The notes: a model not told the origin generated them from the letters alone. A stretch of DNA of 64,000 bases from Streptomyces sp. Sge12 (GCF_002080455.1 NZ_CP020555.1:6624501-6688500); one strand, 5' to 3'. Positions 15,915 through 24,860 are shown, counted from the first letter of the stretch. A program made the numbers and translations.

Positions 15915-17344
15915 AGGATCGACCCCGGCGCGTATCCCGCGGCCTCCGGGTGCTGCTTGGCGATCGACTCGATCCGGGAGACCACCGCCGCGACCTGGTC
16001 GCCCGCGGCACCGGTGAAGGACAGCTTGTCGGCCATCAGGGCGTCGAGCTGGGCCCGGTCCAGCGGCATCCGCTCGTCGGCGGCCAGCTTGTCGAGCAGC
16101 TCGTTGCGCTCGGCGCCCTGCTCGCGCATGGCGAGCGCGGAGGCCACCGCGTGCTCCTTGATGACCTCGTGGGCGGCCTCGCGGCCCACGCCCGCCCGCA
16201 CCGCGCCCATCAGGACCTTGGTGGTCGCGAGGAAGGGCAGGTAGCGGTCGAGCTCGCGGGCGACGACCGCCGGGAAGGCGCCGAACTCGTCGAGGACCGT
16301 CAGGAAGGTCTCCAGCAGGCCGTCGAAGGCGAAGAAGGCGTCCGGCAGGGCCACGCGGCGCACCACGGAGCAGGAGACGTCGCCCTCGTTCCACTGGTCG
16401 CCCGCCAGCTCACCGGTCATCGAGGCGTAGCCGCGCAGGATGACCATCAGGCCGTTCACGCGCTCGCAGGAGCGGGTGTTCATCTTGTGCGGCATCGCGG
16501 AGGAGCCGACCTGGCCGGGCTTGAAGCCCTCGGTCACCAGCTCGTGGCCGGCCATCAGGCGGATCGTCTTGGCGATCGAGGACGGGGCGGCGGCCAGCTG
16601 CACCAGCGCGGTGACCACGTCGTAGTCGAGCGAGCGCGGGTAGACCTGGCCGACCGAGGTGAAGGCCTGGGCGAAGCCCAGGTGGGCGGCGATGCGCTGC
16701 TCCAGGTCGGCGAGCTTGGCGGCGTCGCCGCCGAGCAGGTCGAGCATGTCCTGGGCGGTGCCGACGGGGCCCTTGATGCCGCGCAGCGGGTAGCGGCCCA
16801 GCAGGTCCTCGAGGCGCTCGTAGGCCACCAGCAGCTCGTCGGCCGCGGTGGCGAAGCGCTTGCCCAGGGTGGTCGCCTGCGCGGCCACGTTGTGGGAGCG
16901 ACCGGCCATGACCAGCTCGGCGTGCTCGCCGGCCAGCTTGCCGAGGCGGGCGAGGACGGCGACCGTGCGGTCCCGGGCGAGCTCGAGCGAGAGCCGGATC
17001 TGCAGCTGCTCGACGTTCTCGGTCAGGTCGCGCGAGGTCATGCCCTTGTGGACGTGCTCGTGGCCGGCGAGGGCGTTGAACTCCTCGATGCGGGCCTTCA
17101 CGTCGTGCCGGGTGACCTTCTCGCGCTCGGCGATGGAGGCGAGGTCGACGGTCTCGAGGACACGCTCGTAGTCGGCGAGGGCCTCGTCCGGGACCTCGAT
17201 ACCGAGGTCCTTCTGGGCGCGCAGCACGGCGAGCCACAGCCGCCGCTCCAGCGTCACCTTGTACTCGGGGGACCACAGGACGGCGAGCTCCGCGGAGGCG
17301 TAGCGGCCGGCCAGGACATTGGGGATGCGGGGCTTGGCTGTCAC
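15911..17344 (-). CDS. purB: Adenylosuccinate lyase
   Basis: The 477-residue cytoplasmic enzyme acts at two steps of purine synthesis, cleaving SAICAR and adenylosuccinate with release of fumarate. It has the fumarase/aspartase superfamily signature GSSAMPHKMNTRS, the flexible catalytic loop, the HDVKARIEEF and TSRDLTEN segments, and active-site His in AGRSHNVAAQ. The start is GTG 17344; no clear Shine-Dalgarno precedes it. The stop overlaps the CTG start of the glycosylase gene by four bases, coupling a nucleotide-synthesis gene to a base-repair gene. Confidence 0.97.
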   Translation of the reverse strand: MTAKPRIPNVLAGRYASAELAVLWSPEYKVTLERRLWLAVLRAQKDLGIEVPDEALADYERVLETVDLASIAEREKVTRHDVKARIEEFNALAGHEHVHKGMTSRDLTENVEQLQIRLSLELARDRTVAVLARLGKLAGEHAELVMAGRSHNVAAQATTLGKRFATAADELLVAYERLEDLLGRYPLRGIKGPVGTAQDMLDLLGGDAAKLADLEQRIAAHLGFAQAFTSVGQVYPRSLDYDVVTALVQLAAAPSSIAKTIRLMAGHELVTEGFKPGQVGSSAMPHKMNTRSCERVNGLMVILRGYASMTGELAGDQWNEGDVSCSVVRRVALPDAFFAFDGLLETFLTVLDEFGAFPAVVARELDRYLPFLATTKVLMGAVRAGVGREAAHEVIKEHAVASALAMREQGAERNELLDKLAADERMPLDRAQLDALMADKLSFTGAAGDQVAAVVSRIESIAKQHPEAAGYAPGSIL

Positions 17345-17415
17345 GTGGAGGAATTCTACTTGGGCCGCGGCTGTGCGTTTACGCAGGTAGGGCCACCACT
17401 CGGGATTGTGGCTTG

Positions 17416-18198
17416 CTACGAGAGCCGCGTGTCCCCGTAGGGCAGGAGATCGGGGCGCTTGGCCGGGCGGCCGTCCCCCGAGGAGCGGCCCGTCAGGCGG
17501 CGGCCGATCCAGGGGAGCAGGTGCTGACGGGCAAAGCTCAGGTCCTGGGCCCGGCGCACGGTCCAGCCGGGGGGAGCCTCGAGCGGCAGTTCGGTGCGCC
17601 AGTCAACTTCGGCGGGCAGGCCCAGCGCCTGCCAGACGGCCTCGGCCACCCGGCGGTGCCCCTCGGCGGTCAGGTGCAGCCGGTCGACGTCCCACATCCG
17701 GGGGTCCGCGAGCGCGGCGGCCCCGTACAGGTCCACGACCACGGCGCCGTGCCGGGCGGCCAGCTCCTCGATGGTGGCGAAGAGCTCCTCCATGCGCGGC
17801 CGGAAGCGTTCCATCACCGGCCCGTTGCGCCCCGGGGAGCGCATCAGGACGAGGCGCTTGCAGGAGGGGGCGAGGAGTTCCACGGCCGATTCCAGGTGGT
17901 CGCGGACCCGGCCCATGTCCACCTTGGGGCGCAGGGCGTCATTCAGCCCGCCCACCAGGGTCACCACGTCCGCGCCCATCGCCGCCGCCACCGGGACCTG
18001 GTCCTCGGCGATCTGCCCGATCAGCTTGCCGCGCACCGCGAGGTTCGCGTAGCGGAAGCCCGGCTCCCGCGCCGCGAGTCGGGCGGCCAGCAGATCCGCC
18101 CAGCCGCGGTAGGAGCCGTCAGGGAGCAGATCGGACATTCCCTCGGTGAAGGAGTCGCCGACCGCGACGAAACTGGTGTAAGAGGCATTCATCTCCAT
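17416..18198 (-). CDS. SGNH/GDSL-family hydrolase
   Basis: The 260-residue protein shows the SGNH blocks: block I AVGDSFTEGMSD (nucleophile Ser), block II Gly in NLAVRGKLIGQ, block III LVGGLNDALRP (Asn), and block V DRLHLTAEGH (Asp...His). No signal peptide or lipid anchor is seen, so it is probably an intracellular esterase or lipase. A second ATG lies two codons downstream (18192), so the exact start is uncertain. It stands alone between purB and the CNNM pair. Confidence 0.9.
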   Translation of the reverse strand: MEMNASYTSFVAVGDSFTEGMSDLLPDGSYRGWADLLAARLAAREPGFRYANLAVRGKLIGQIAEDQVPVAAAMGADVVTLVGGLNDALRPKVDMGRVRDHLESAVELLAPSCKRLVLMRSPGRNGPVMERFRPRMEELFATIEELAARHGAVVVDLYGAAALADPRMWDVDRLHLTAEGHRRVAEAVWQALGLPAEVDWRTELPLEAPPGWTVRRAQDLSFARQHLLPWIGRRLTGRSSGDGRPAKRPDLLPYGDTRLS

Positions 18199-18265
18199 GG
18201 CGGAGAAGATGTTACCGCGCGGTACCCCGACCCGGCAGGGCCGGGGACCGCGCGGTCCCGACGGA

Positions 18266-19291
18266 TCACGCCGACGCGGGCCTGCCGAACAGCTCCCGCA
18301 GGACGTCCTCCATCGTCACCAGTCCCGTCATGGCGCCTTCCGCCCCGAGGACCGCCGCCAGGTGCGTACGGCTGCGCCGCATGGCGGTCAGCACGTCGTC
18401 CAGCGGGGTCTCCGCCCGCACCTGGGCGATCGGCCGCAGCGCCGAGACCGGGAAGGGCTCGTCCCGGGCCTGGTCGTCCGCGTCCAGGGCGTCCTTCACG
18501 TGCAGGTAGCCCAGGATCCTGTGCTGCGCGTCCACCACCGGGAAGCGCGAGTACCCGGACTCCGCCGACAGCCGCTCCAGCCCGGCCGGGCTGATGCCCT
18601 CCCGGGCCGTGACCACCCGGTCCGCCGGCAGCACCACGTCGGTCACGGGCCTGCGGCCCAGTTCCAGGGCGTCGTGCAGGCGCTCGCTCGCCCGGTCGTC
18701 CAGGAGCCCCGCGGCACTGGAGTCCTTGACCATCCGGGCCAGCTCGTCGTCCGTGAACGTCGCCGCGACCTCGTCCTTGACCTCCACCCGCAGCAGGCGC
18801 AGCAGGGTGTTGGCGAAGGCGTTGATCGCGAAGATCACCGGTCGCAGCGCGCGCGTGACGGTCACCAGCGGCGGCCCCAGCAGCAGGGCGGTGCGCACGG
18901 GCTCGGCCAGCGCCACGTTCTTCGGCACCATCTCGCCGAAGAGCATGTGCAGGTACGTCGCCAGCGCCAGCGCCACCACGAAGGAGATCGCGTGGGTCAG
19001 GCCCGCCGGTACTCCGACGAGGTCGAACAGCGGGGTCAGCAGGTGGGCGATGGCCGGCTCGGCCACCACGCCCAGCACCAGGGTGCACAGCGTGATGCCC
19101 AGCTGGGCCGCCGCCATCAGCGCCGATACGTGCTCCAGGCCCCACAGGACGGCGCGGCCGCGCCGGTCGCCCTGCTCGGCGTACGGCTCGATCTGGCTGC
19201 GCCGGACCGAGATCAGCGCGAACTCCGCGCCGACGAAGAAGGCGTTGACGACCAGGGTCGCCAGGCCGATCAACAGCTGGATGACGGTCAT
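18266..19291 (-). CDS. CNNM/CorC-type membrane protein with CBS pair (second of pair)
   Basis: The 341-residue protein has an N-terminal DUF21/CNNM domain with three or four membrane helices (LIGLATLVVNAFFVGAEFALISVRRS, ISFVVALALATYLHMLFGEMVPKNVALAEP). A cytoplasmic CBS pair follows (residues ~200-335). The E-M-V-P-K motif is a family hallmark. Unlike its partner it lacks the C-terminal CorC_HlyC domain. Its ATG overlaps the upstream paralogue's TGA by four bases, so the two are translationally coupled and may work as a heteromer in Mg2+ or Co2+ homeostasis. That role is known for the family, not shown here. Confidence 0.9.
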   Translation of the reverse strand: MTVIQLLIGLATLVVNAFFVGAEFALISVRRSQIEPYAEQGDRRGRAVLWGLEHVSALMAAAQLGITLCTLVLGVVAEPAIAHLLTPLFDLVGVPAGLTHAISFVVALALATYLHMLFGEMVPKNVALAEPVRTALLLGPPLVTVTRALRPVIFAINAFANTLLRLLRVEVKDEVAATFTDDELARMVKDSSAAGLLDDRASERLHDALELGRRPVTDVVLPADRVVTAREGISPAGLERLSAESGYSRFPVVDAQHRILGYLHVKDALDADDQARDEPFPVSALRPIAQVRAETPLDDVLTAMRRSRTHLAAVLGAEGAMTGLVTMEDVLRELFGRPASA

Positions 19292-20622
19292 CGGCCCTCC
19301 TCCGTACCCTCGGCGGGCTCGACGGGGGCGTGCAGCAGCACGCGCGAGGCCCGTCGCCCGACGGCGTCCACCACGTCCAGACGCCAGCCGTCCAGATCCA
19401 TGCGGTCGCCGACCGCCGGGATCCGGCCCAGCTCGGTCGCTATCAGGCCGGCCAGGGTCTCGTACGGACCCTCCGGCACGCGCAGCCCGATCCGCCGGAG
19501 CTGGTCGGTGCGCGCCGCGCCGTCGGCGGAGTAGAGCAGGCGCCCGGAGGCGTCCGTACCGGCCGGGGCAAGGTCCGGGGTCTCGTGCGGGTCGTGCTCG
19601 TCGCGGACCTCGCCCACGACCTCCTCGACGATGTCCTCCAGCGTGGCCACTCCGGCCGTGCCGCCGTACTCGTCGATGACCACGGCCATGGTCTGCTTGC
19701 CGGACAGCCGGTCCAGGAGCCGGTCGACGGTGAGCGACTCCGGTACGAGGAGGGGCTCGCGCAGCAGCTGCGACACGGGACGGCGGCGGCGTTCCGAGGC
19801 CGGCAGGGCCAGGACGTCCTTGATGTGGACGGTGCCGACGACGGTGTCGAGGCTGCCCCGGTAGACGGGGAAGCGGGACAGGCCGGTGGCCAGCGTCGCG
19901 TTCGCCACGTCCTCCGCGGTGGTCTGCACGTCCAGCGCGGTGACCTGGACGCGCGGGGTCATCACATTCTCCGCGGTCAGGTCCGCGAGGTTCAGGGTCC
20001 GGACGAACAACTCGGCCGTGTCCTTCTCCAGCGCGCCCGCCTTCGCGGAGTGGCGGGCGAGGGCGACCAGCTCCTGCGGGGTCCGCGCGGACGCCAGCTC
20101 CTCGGCCGGCTCCAGACCGAAGCGGCGCACCATGTGGTTCGCGGTGGTGTTGAGGTGGCTGATCAGGGGCTTGAAGGCCCGGCTGAAGACCCGCTGCATG
20201 GTCGCCACGCGCTTGGCGATCGCGAGCGGGGAGGAGATCGCCCAGTTCTTGGGCACCAGCTCGCCGACGACCATCAGGACGACGGTCGACAGGACGGTGC
20301 CCAGCACCAGGGCGGTGGAGGAGGCGGCGCCGGCCGACAGGCCGAGGGCCTCGAAGGGCCCCTGGAGCAGGGCGGAGATCGACGGCTTGGAGATCATGCC
20401 GATGATCAGGCCGGTGACGGTGATGCCGAGCTGGGCGCCGGAGAGCTGGAACGTCAGGGTGCGGACGGCGGCCAGGGCGCTGTCGGCGCCGCGCTCACCG
20501 CGCTCGACGGCCCGTTCGAGTTCGCTGCGCTCGACGGTCGTCAGCGAGAACTCGGCCGCGACGAAGACTCCACAGACGAGACAGAGCAGCAGTGCCACGA
20601 CGAGCAGGAGCACTTCGGTCAT
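19288..20622 (-). CDS. CNNM/CorC-type membrane protein with CBS and CorC_HlyC domains
   Basis: The 444-residue protein has an N-terminal CNNM/DUF21 domain (LLLVVALLLCLVCGVFVAAEFSL, FGEL-type motif as VVGELVPKNWAISSP), two CBS domains (~residues 200-330) and a C-terminal transporter-associated CorC_HlyC domain (LLYSADGAARTDQLRRIGL...ETLAGLIATELGRIP). It is the first gene of a two-gene operon of paralogues. It probably takes part in divalent cation efflux or homeostasis at the membrane; older annotation as 'hemolysin' is misleading. Confidence 0.92.
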   Translation of the reverse strand: MTEVLLLVVALLLCLVCGVFVAAEFSLTTVERSELERAVERGERGADSALAAVRTLTFQLSGAQLGITVTGLIIGMISKPSISALLQGPFEALGLSAGAASSTALVLGTVLSTVVLMVVGELVPKNWAISSPLAIAKRVATMQRVFSRAFKPLISHLNTTANHMVRRFGLEPAEELASARTPQELVALARHSAKAGALEKDTAELFVRTLNLADLTAENVMTPRVQVTALDVQTTAEDVANATLATGLSRFPVYRGSLDTVVGTVHIKDVLALPASERRRRPVSQLLREPLLVPESLTVDRLLDRLSGKQTMAVVIDEYGGTAGVATLEDIVEEVVGEVRDEHDPHETPDLAPAGTDASGRLLYSADGAARTDQLRRIGLRVPEGPYETLAGLIATELGRIPAVGDRMDLDGWRLDVVDAVGRRASRVLLHAPVEPAEGTEEGR

Positions 20623-20673
20623 CGGTCGATCACCTCCGTCCCATGATCGGCCAGGAGGCGGGGGATCGCGCGA

Positions 20674-20717
20674 TGTCGCGAACGGGTGCGTCGCGAAGCG
20701 TCGTGTCGCGAACGGGT
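20674..20717. repeat. Direct repeat TGTCGCGAACGGGT
   Basis: Two exact 14-bp copies (20674-20687 and 20704-20717) lie about 30 bp apart in the 236-base divergent gap between the CNNM operon and the GNAT gene. The gap also holds a short AT-richer stretch (20760-20825). The repeat may be a regulator site. Nothing else is visible in the gap. Confidence 0.5.
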
Positions 20718-20858
20718 ATGTCGGGGACTGGGAGGCTCGCCCATGGGCGGACGCTCACACCTTTCACTCAAGAGGGACCTTTCACCACATGGTAAAGGAA
20801 GAGCAAAGGGAACGGATCATACTTTTGGCGGGGTGTGACCGGGTGGTGGGATCCGGAC

Positions 20859-21300
20859 ATGACTGATCTTCATATCGGCCCCGCGTCGGCCGCCGACCTG
20901 GGTGCCGTCCTGGACTTCTGGAAGGCCGCCGCGGAGGGAACGAGTATCAGTGACGACCTCGCCGGCGTCGAGCGCCTGCACGCCCGGGACCCGCAGGCGC
21001 TGCTCCTCGCCCGGCGCGACGGCGAGCTCGTCGGCACGGTGATCGCGGGCTTCGACGGGTGGCGCTGCCACCTCTACCGGCTCGCCGTCCACCCCGGGCA
21101 CCGCAGGCAGGGCATCGCAGCCGCCCTGCTGGCCGCCGCCGAGGAGCGCTTCGCGGCCCTCGGCGGCCGGCGCGGGGACGCGATGGTGCTCGACCGCAAC
21201 GAGCGGGCGCACCGGGTGTGGGACGCGGTGGGCTACCGGCCGCAGGAGCAGTGGACGCGCTGGGTCAAACCGCTCGGCCAGCCGCCGGTGCGGAGCCGTG
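20859..21300 (+). CDS. GNAT N-acetyltransferase lacking a stop codon at its natural end
   Basis: From ATG 20859 (MTDLHIGPASAADLGAVLDFW) the protein reads as a complete single GNAT domain of about 145 residues. It has a beta-strand GELVGTVIAGFDGWRCHLYRLAVHP, acetyl-CoA loop GHRRQGIAAALL and a C-terminal NERAHRVWDAVGYRPQEQWTRW. After WVKPLGQPP the coding character ends, but no stop codon occurs in any plus-strand frame until 21439. In its own frame there is none until ~22445, deep inside antisense bioA. The listed end marks where domain similarity stops. The tail runs into the dispersed repeat at 21366, which may have removed the stop. The substrate is unknown. Confidence 0.7.
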
Positions 21301-21365
21301 CCGGTGCGGGGCGGGTGCCTTGGTCGGGCGGCCGCACCGCAGTGGCCGGCGGGGCTCACAGACTC

Positions 21366-21427
21366 GGGGCTCCGCCCCGGACCCCGCGCCTCAAACGCCG
21401 GCGGGGCTGGTTATGCCGGCGGGGCCG
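21366..21427. repeat. Dispersed intergenic repeat, copy A
   Basis: A block beginning with hairpin GGGGCTCCGCCCC and containing GCGCCTCAAACGCCGGCG is followed by a partial duplication of the GCCGGCGGGGC-like segment. The same core occurs at 41101-41143. Both copies lie between the ends of convergent genes in the same orientation. Confidence 0.75.
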
Positions 21428-21437
21428 GGGTTGCGCT

Positions 21438-22175
21438 TTAGGCGCCGGCGAAGGCCGGGGGGGACCAGGTGGACAGGAAGGACTCTGCCGACCAGGTGCC
21501 CGACAGGGTCGGGTCCAGCCAGGACGGGGCCGATGCCCGGAAGAGCTCCGGCGCGAGGGTCCCCGAGCCCTCCGGGACGGCGCCCAGCAGCGGCAGTCCC
21601 GAGGACTTCGTGAGGTCCGCCAGGTTGCAGCGCGCCGCCAGGTCCGGGCTCTGCGGCCAGCTGCCCACCACCACGCCCAGCGGGGTCAGGTCCCGGGCCC
21701 GGAGCGCCTCCGCCGTGAGGGTGGTGGAGTTGAGCGTGCCCAGACCCGCCTGGGCGACGATCAGCGTCGGCGCACCCAGCAGGCGGGCCGCGTCGGCCAG
21801 CGTGTTGCCCGACTCGTCGAAGTGGACGAGCAGCCCGCCCGCGCCCTCCACCAGGACGAGGTCGTGGTCCAGCGACAGCCGCTCCGCGGCCTCGGCGATC
21901 TGTGCCGGGGCCAGCGTCGGCAGCCCCGAACGGCGGGCCGCCGTGTCCGGGGCCAAGGGCTCCGGATAGCGCGCCAGTTCCACCGCTGTCACGGAGGGCC
22001 CGGCCAGCCGGACGGCCTCCGCGGCGTCCCCCGGCTCCTGCGGGCCGACACCCGTCTGTGCGGGCTTGAGCACTGCCACCGAGCGGCCGGCGGCCACCGC
22101 GGCCGCCGCGATCGCCGACGTGACCACCGTCTTGCCGATCTCGGTGCCCGTCCCGGACACCATCAGTACGGACAT
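21438..22175 (-). CDS. bioD: Dethiobiotin synthetase
   Basis: The 245-residue cytoplasmic enzyme closes the ureido ring of dethiobiotin from DAPA, CO2 and ATP. The P-loop GTGTEIGKTVVTSAIA, KPAQTGV (conserved Lys) and EGAGGLLV match the family. The last gene of bioB-bioA-bioD, it starts one base after the bioA stop, so it is certainly co-transcribed. Its TAA stop lies next to the repeat that also holds the run-on end of the GNAT gene. Confidence 0.96.
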   Translation of the reverse strand: MSVLMVSGTGTEIGKTVVTSAIAAAAVAAGRSVAVLKPAQTGVGPQEPGDAAEAVRLAGPSVTAVELARYPEPLAPDTAARRSGLPTLAPAQIAEAAERLSLDHDLVLVEGAGGLLVHFDESGNTLADAARLLGAPTLIVAQAGLGTLNSTTLTAEALRARDLTPLGVVVGSWPQSPDLAARCNLADLTKSSGLPLLGAVPEGSGTLAPELFRASAPSWLDPTLSGTWSAESFLSTWSPPAFAGA

Positions 22176-22176
22176 C

Positions 22177-23499
22177 TCAGCCTTCCTGCGCGGCCGCGCA
22201 CACGGCGCGGCAGATACGGTTCACGTCCTCGTCGCCGGTCACGAACGGCGGCATCACATAGATCAGGTCCCGGAACGGGCGCAGCCACACGCCCTCGCGC
22301 ACCGCCGCCCGGGTGGCCGCGGCCACGTCGACCTCGTGGTCGAGCTGCACCACGCCGATCGCGCCCAGGACCCGTACGTCCTTCACCCCGGGGATGTCGG
22401 CGGCGGCCGCCAGCCCCTCGTGCAGCCCCGCCTCGATCCGCTTGACGTCCGTCGCCCAGTCCTGGCCGAGCAGCAGCTCGACGGAGGCCAGGGCCACGGC
22501 CGTGGCCAGCGGGTTGCCCATGAAGGTCGGCCCGTGCGCCAGCACCGGGACCTCGCCCTGCGAGATGCCGTCCGCCACCCGCTCCGTGCACAAGGTGGCC
22601 GCCAGCGTGAGGTAACCACCGGTCAGTGACTTGCCCAGGCACATCACGTCCGGGGTGATCCCCGCGTGGTCGGCCGCGAACAGCGCGCCCGTACGGCCGA
22701 AGCCCGTGGCGATCTCGTCCAGGATCAGCAGGACCCCGTACTCGTCGCACAGCTCGCGCAGCACCCGCAAGTAGCCCGGGTGGTGGAAGCGCATGCCGCC
22801 CGCACCCTGCACCACCGGCTCCACGATGACCGCGGCCAGCTCGTCCGCGTGCGCGGCGATCATGGAGCGCAAGTGGTCCGCGTACGCCGGGTCGACGGGC
22901 GTGTCGAAACCGCCGGGCGGGGCGTCCGCGAAGACCTGCCGCGGCAGGTGGCCCTGCCACAGCTCGTGCATGCCGCCGTCGGGGTCGCAGACGGCCATCG
23001 GCTGCCAGGTGTCACCGTGGTAGCCGCCGCGCCAGGTCAGCAGCCGGGTCTTGCCCGTCCGCCCCAGCGAACGCCAGTACTGCAGGCACATCTTGACCGC
23101 GACCTCGACCGAGACCGAGCCCGAGTCGGAGAGGAAGACGTGCTCCAGCCCCGGCGGGGTGATCTCGACGAGCTTCGCCGCGAGCCGGACGGCGGGCTCG
23201 TGGGTGAGTCCGCCGAACATCACGTGCGACATGAGGCCCAGCTGCGCGGTCGCCGCCTCGTTGAGTACCGGGTGGTTGTAGCCGTGGATCGCCGACCACC
23301 AGGACGACATGCCGTCGACCAGCTCTTCGTGGCCGTGGCCCTGGGACGGGTCGGCGAGCCGCAGCCGCACCCCCGAGGCGGAGGCGATGACCAGCGGTTC
23401 CTGCCGCCCGGGCATCGGGCCGTACGGGTGCCAGACGTGCTGCCGGTCCAGCGCGAGCAGTTCCGCGCCGGACGGCAGCCGGTGGAGCCGATCAGGCAT
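22177..23499 (-). CDS. bioA: Adenosylmethionine-8-amino-7-oxononanoate aminotransferase
   Basis: The 440-residue PLP enzyme is class III aminotransferase-like and converts KAPA to DAPA with SAM as amino donor. Visible hallmarks are HVWHPYGPM near the N-terminus, WWSAIHGYNHP, SDSGSVSVEVAVKMCLQYW, RGGYHGD, the PLP-proximal ILDEIATGFGRTG, and the PLP Lys in CLGKSLTGGYLTLAATL. The start overlaps the end of bioB by eight bases. BioA is also the known target of amiclenomycin-type antibiotics, which matters given the avidin-NRPS locus at the right end of this window. Confidence 0.97.
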   Translation of the reverse strand: MPDRLHRLPSGAELLALDRQHVWHPYGPMPGRQEPLVIASASGVRLRLADPSQGHGHEELVDGMSSWWSAIHGYNHPVLNEAATAQLGLMSHVMFGGLTHEPAVRLAAKLVEITPPGLEHVFLSDSGSVSVEVAVKMCLQYWRSLGRTGKTRLLTWRGGYHGDTWQPMAVCDPDGGMHELWQGHLPRQVFADAPPGGFDTPVDPAYADHLRSMIAAHADELAAVIVEPVVQGAGGMRFHHPGYLRVLRELCDEYGVLLILDEIATGFGRTGALFAADHAGITPDVMCLGKSLTGGYLTLAATLCTERVADGISQGEVPVLAHGPTFMGNPLATAVALASVELLLGQDWATDVKRIEAGLHEGLAAAADIPGVKDVRVLGAIGVVQLDHEVDVAAATRAAVREGVWLRPFRDLIYVMPPFVTGDEDVNRICRAVCAAAQEG

Positions 23500-24745
23500 T
23501 GGGGGCGATGTCCGTCCCCGCGCCGCGGCGGCGGACCGCCACCAGCTCCGGCCGGACCTCGCCGGCCTCGGCCTGGACCGGTACGGGCGTCTGGTCCGCG
23601 TGCGCGTGGCCGGAGCAGCCGCCGCACGCCGAGCCGCAGCCCGCGGCCGGGGCGTCGCCCTCGGCGGACGCGCCCGAACCGCAGAGCGAGGCGCCGCCGT
23701 TCGAACCGCAGCCCCCGCCGGTGGCGGCGGCCGCGACGTCGGAGCGGTGCGCGGGAAGGGTCGACGTACCGGCGCCCTCCACCTCGAAACCGGCGTCCGC
23801 GATCATGTCGAGGTCGGCCTGGCCGGCCTGGCCCTCACTGGTCAGGTAGTCGCCGAGGAAGATCGAGTTGACCACGTGCAGGGCCAGCGGCTGCAGCGTG
23901 CGCAGGTGCACCTCGCGCCCGCCCGCGAGGCGGACCTCGACGTCGGGGCAGACGAACCGGGCCATCGCCAGGATGCGCAGGCAGCGCTGCGGGGTGAGGT
24001 TCCACTCCTTGGCCAGCGGGGTGCCCTCGAACGGGATCAGGAAGTTGACCGGCACCGAGTCCGCGTCCAGCTCGCGCAGCGAGAAGACGACGTCGACCAG
24101 GTCCTCGTCGCTCTCGCCCATGCCCGCGATCAGACCGGAGCACGCGGACAGACCGGCGCCGTGCGCCTTCTGCACCGTGTCGACGCGGTCCGCGTAGGTG
24201 TGGGTCTTGGTGATCTGCCCGTACGTCGCCTCGGAGGTGTTGAGGTTGTGGTTGTAGGCGTCCGCGCCCGCGTCCCGCAGCCGCTCCGCCTGGCCGTCCG
24301 AGAGCAGGCCGAGGCACGCGCAGACCTCGACGCCCTCGTTCTGCTCCTTGATCGCCGCGATCGTCTTGCCGACGCGGTCCACGTCCCGGTCCGTCGGCCC
24401 GCGGCCGCTCGCGACCAGGCAGACCCGCTTGGCGCCGCCCGCGACACCGGCCGCGGCGGCCTGGGAGGCCTCCTCCGGCTTCAGCCACGTGTACTTGAGG
24501 ATCCCGGCCGTCGACCCCAGGCGCTGGGAGCAGTAGGAGCAGTCCTCGGGGCACAGGCCCGACTTCAGGTTGACCAAGTAGTTCAGCTTGACCCGACGGC
24601 CGAACCACTGGCGGCGTACCTTGCCGGCCGCGGCCACCACGTCGAGCAGTTCGTCGTCAGAAGTCGCCAGTACGGCGAGCGCTTCTTCGCGGGTCGGCAG
24701 CTCGCGCCGCAGCCCCTTGTCCACCAGGGTGTTCAGCAGGTCCAT
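23492..24745 (-). CDS. bioB: Biotin synthase with Cys-rich C-terminal extension
   Basis: The 417-residue radical-SAM enzyme inserts sulfur into dethiobiotin. The cluster motif CPEDCSYCSQ (CxxxCxxC) binds the SAM-linked [4Fe-4S]; ACLGLLSDGQ and YNHNLNTSEATYG follow, as in other BioB proteins. The core ends near residue 340. About 75 extra residues follow, containing five Cys and paired His in a Gly-rich context (GGGCGSNGG, GCGSACGGCSGHAH). ATG 24745 was chosen because MDLLNTLVDKGLRREL is the family's N-terminus; the longer frame is antisense to bioF. It is the first gene of the bioBAD operon, divergent from bioF. Confidence 0.96.
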   Translation of the reverse strand: MDLLNTLVDKGLRRELPTREEALAVLATSDDELLDVVAAAGKVRRQWFGRRVKLNYLVNLKSGLCPEDCSYCSQRLGSTAGILKYTWLKPEEASQAAAAGVAGGAKRVCLVASGRGPTDRDVDRVGKTIAAIKEQNEGVEVCACLGLLSDGQAERLRDAGADAYNHNLNTSEATYGQITKTHTYADRVDTVQKAHGAGLSACSGLIAGMGESDEDLVDVVFSLRELDADSVPVNFLIPFEGTPLAKEWNLTPQRCLRILAMARFVCPDVEVRLAGGREVHLRTLQPLALHVVNSIFLGDYLTSEGQAGQADLDMIADAGFEVEGAGTSTLPAHRSDVAAAATGGGCGSNGGASLCGSGASAEGDAPAAGCGSACGGCSGHAHADQTPVPVQAEAGEVRPELVAVRRRGAGTDIAPNA

Positions 24746-24860
24746 GAACCCGATCCTGGACCACACCCCCGCTCCCGGCCAAGGAGAGATCGCACAACAT
24801 GGCCGGATGGGTGTGTGTGTATCACCACACCTGGCGCAGCAGCCGCGGAAGCTAGGGTCG

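Noticed and set aside
21300..22445. C-terminal extension of the GNAT protein as a real domain
   Set aside because: The predicted residues are Arg/Gly/Pro-rich, show no known fold, and are antisense to intact bioD and part of bioA; treated as run-on rather than a domain.
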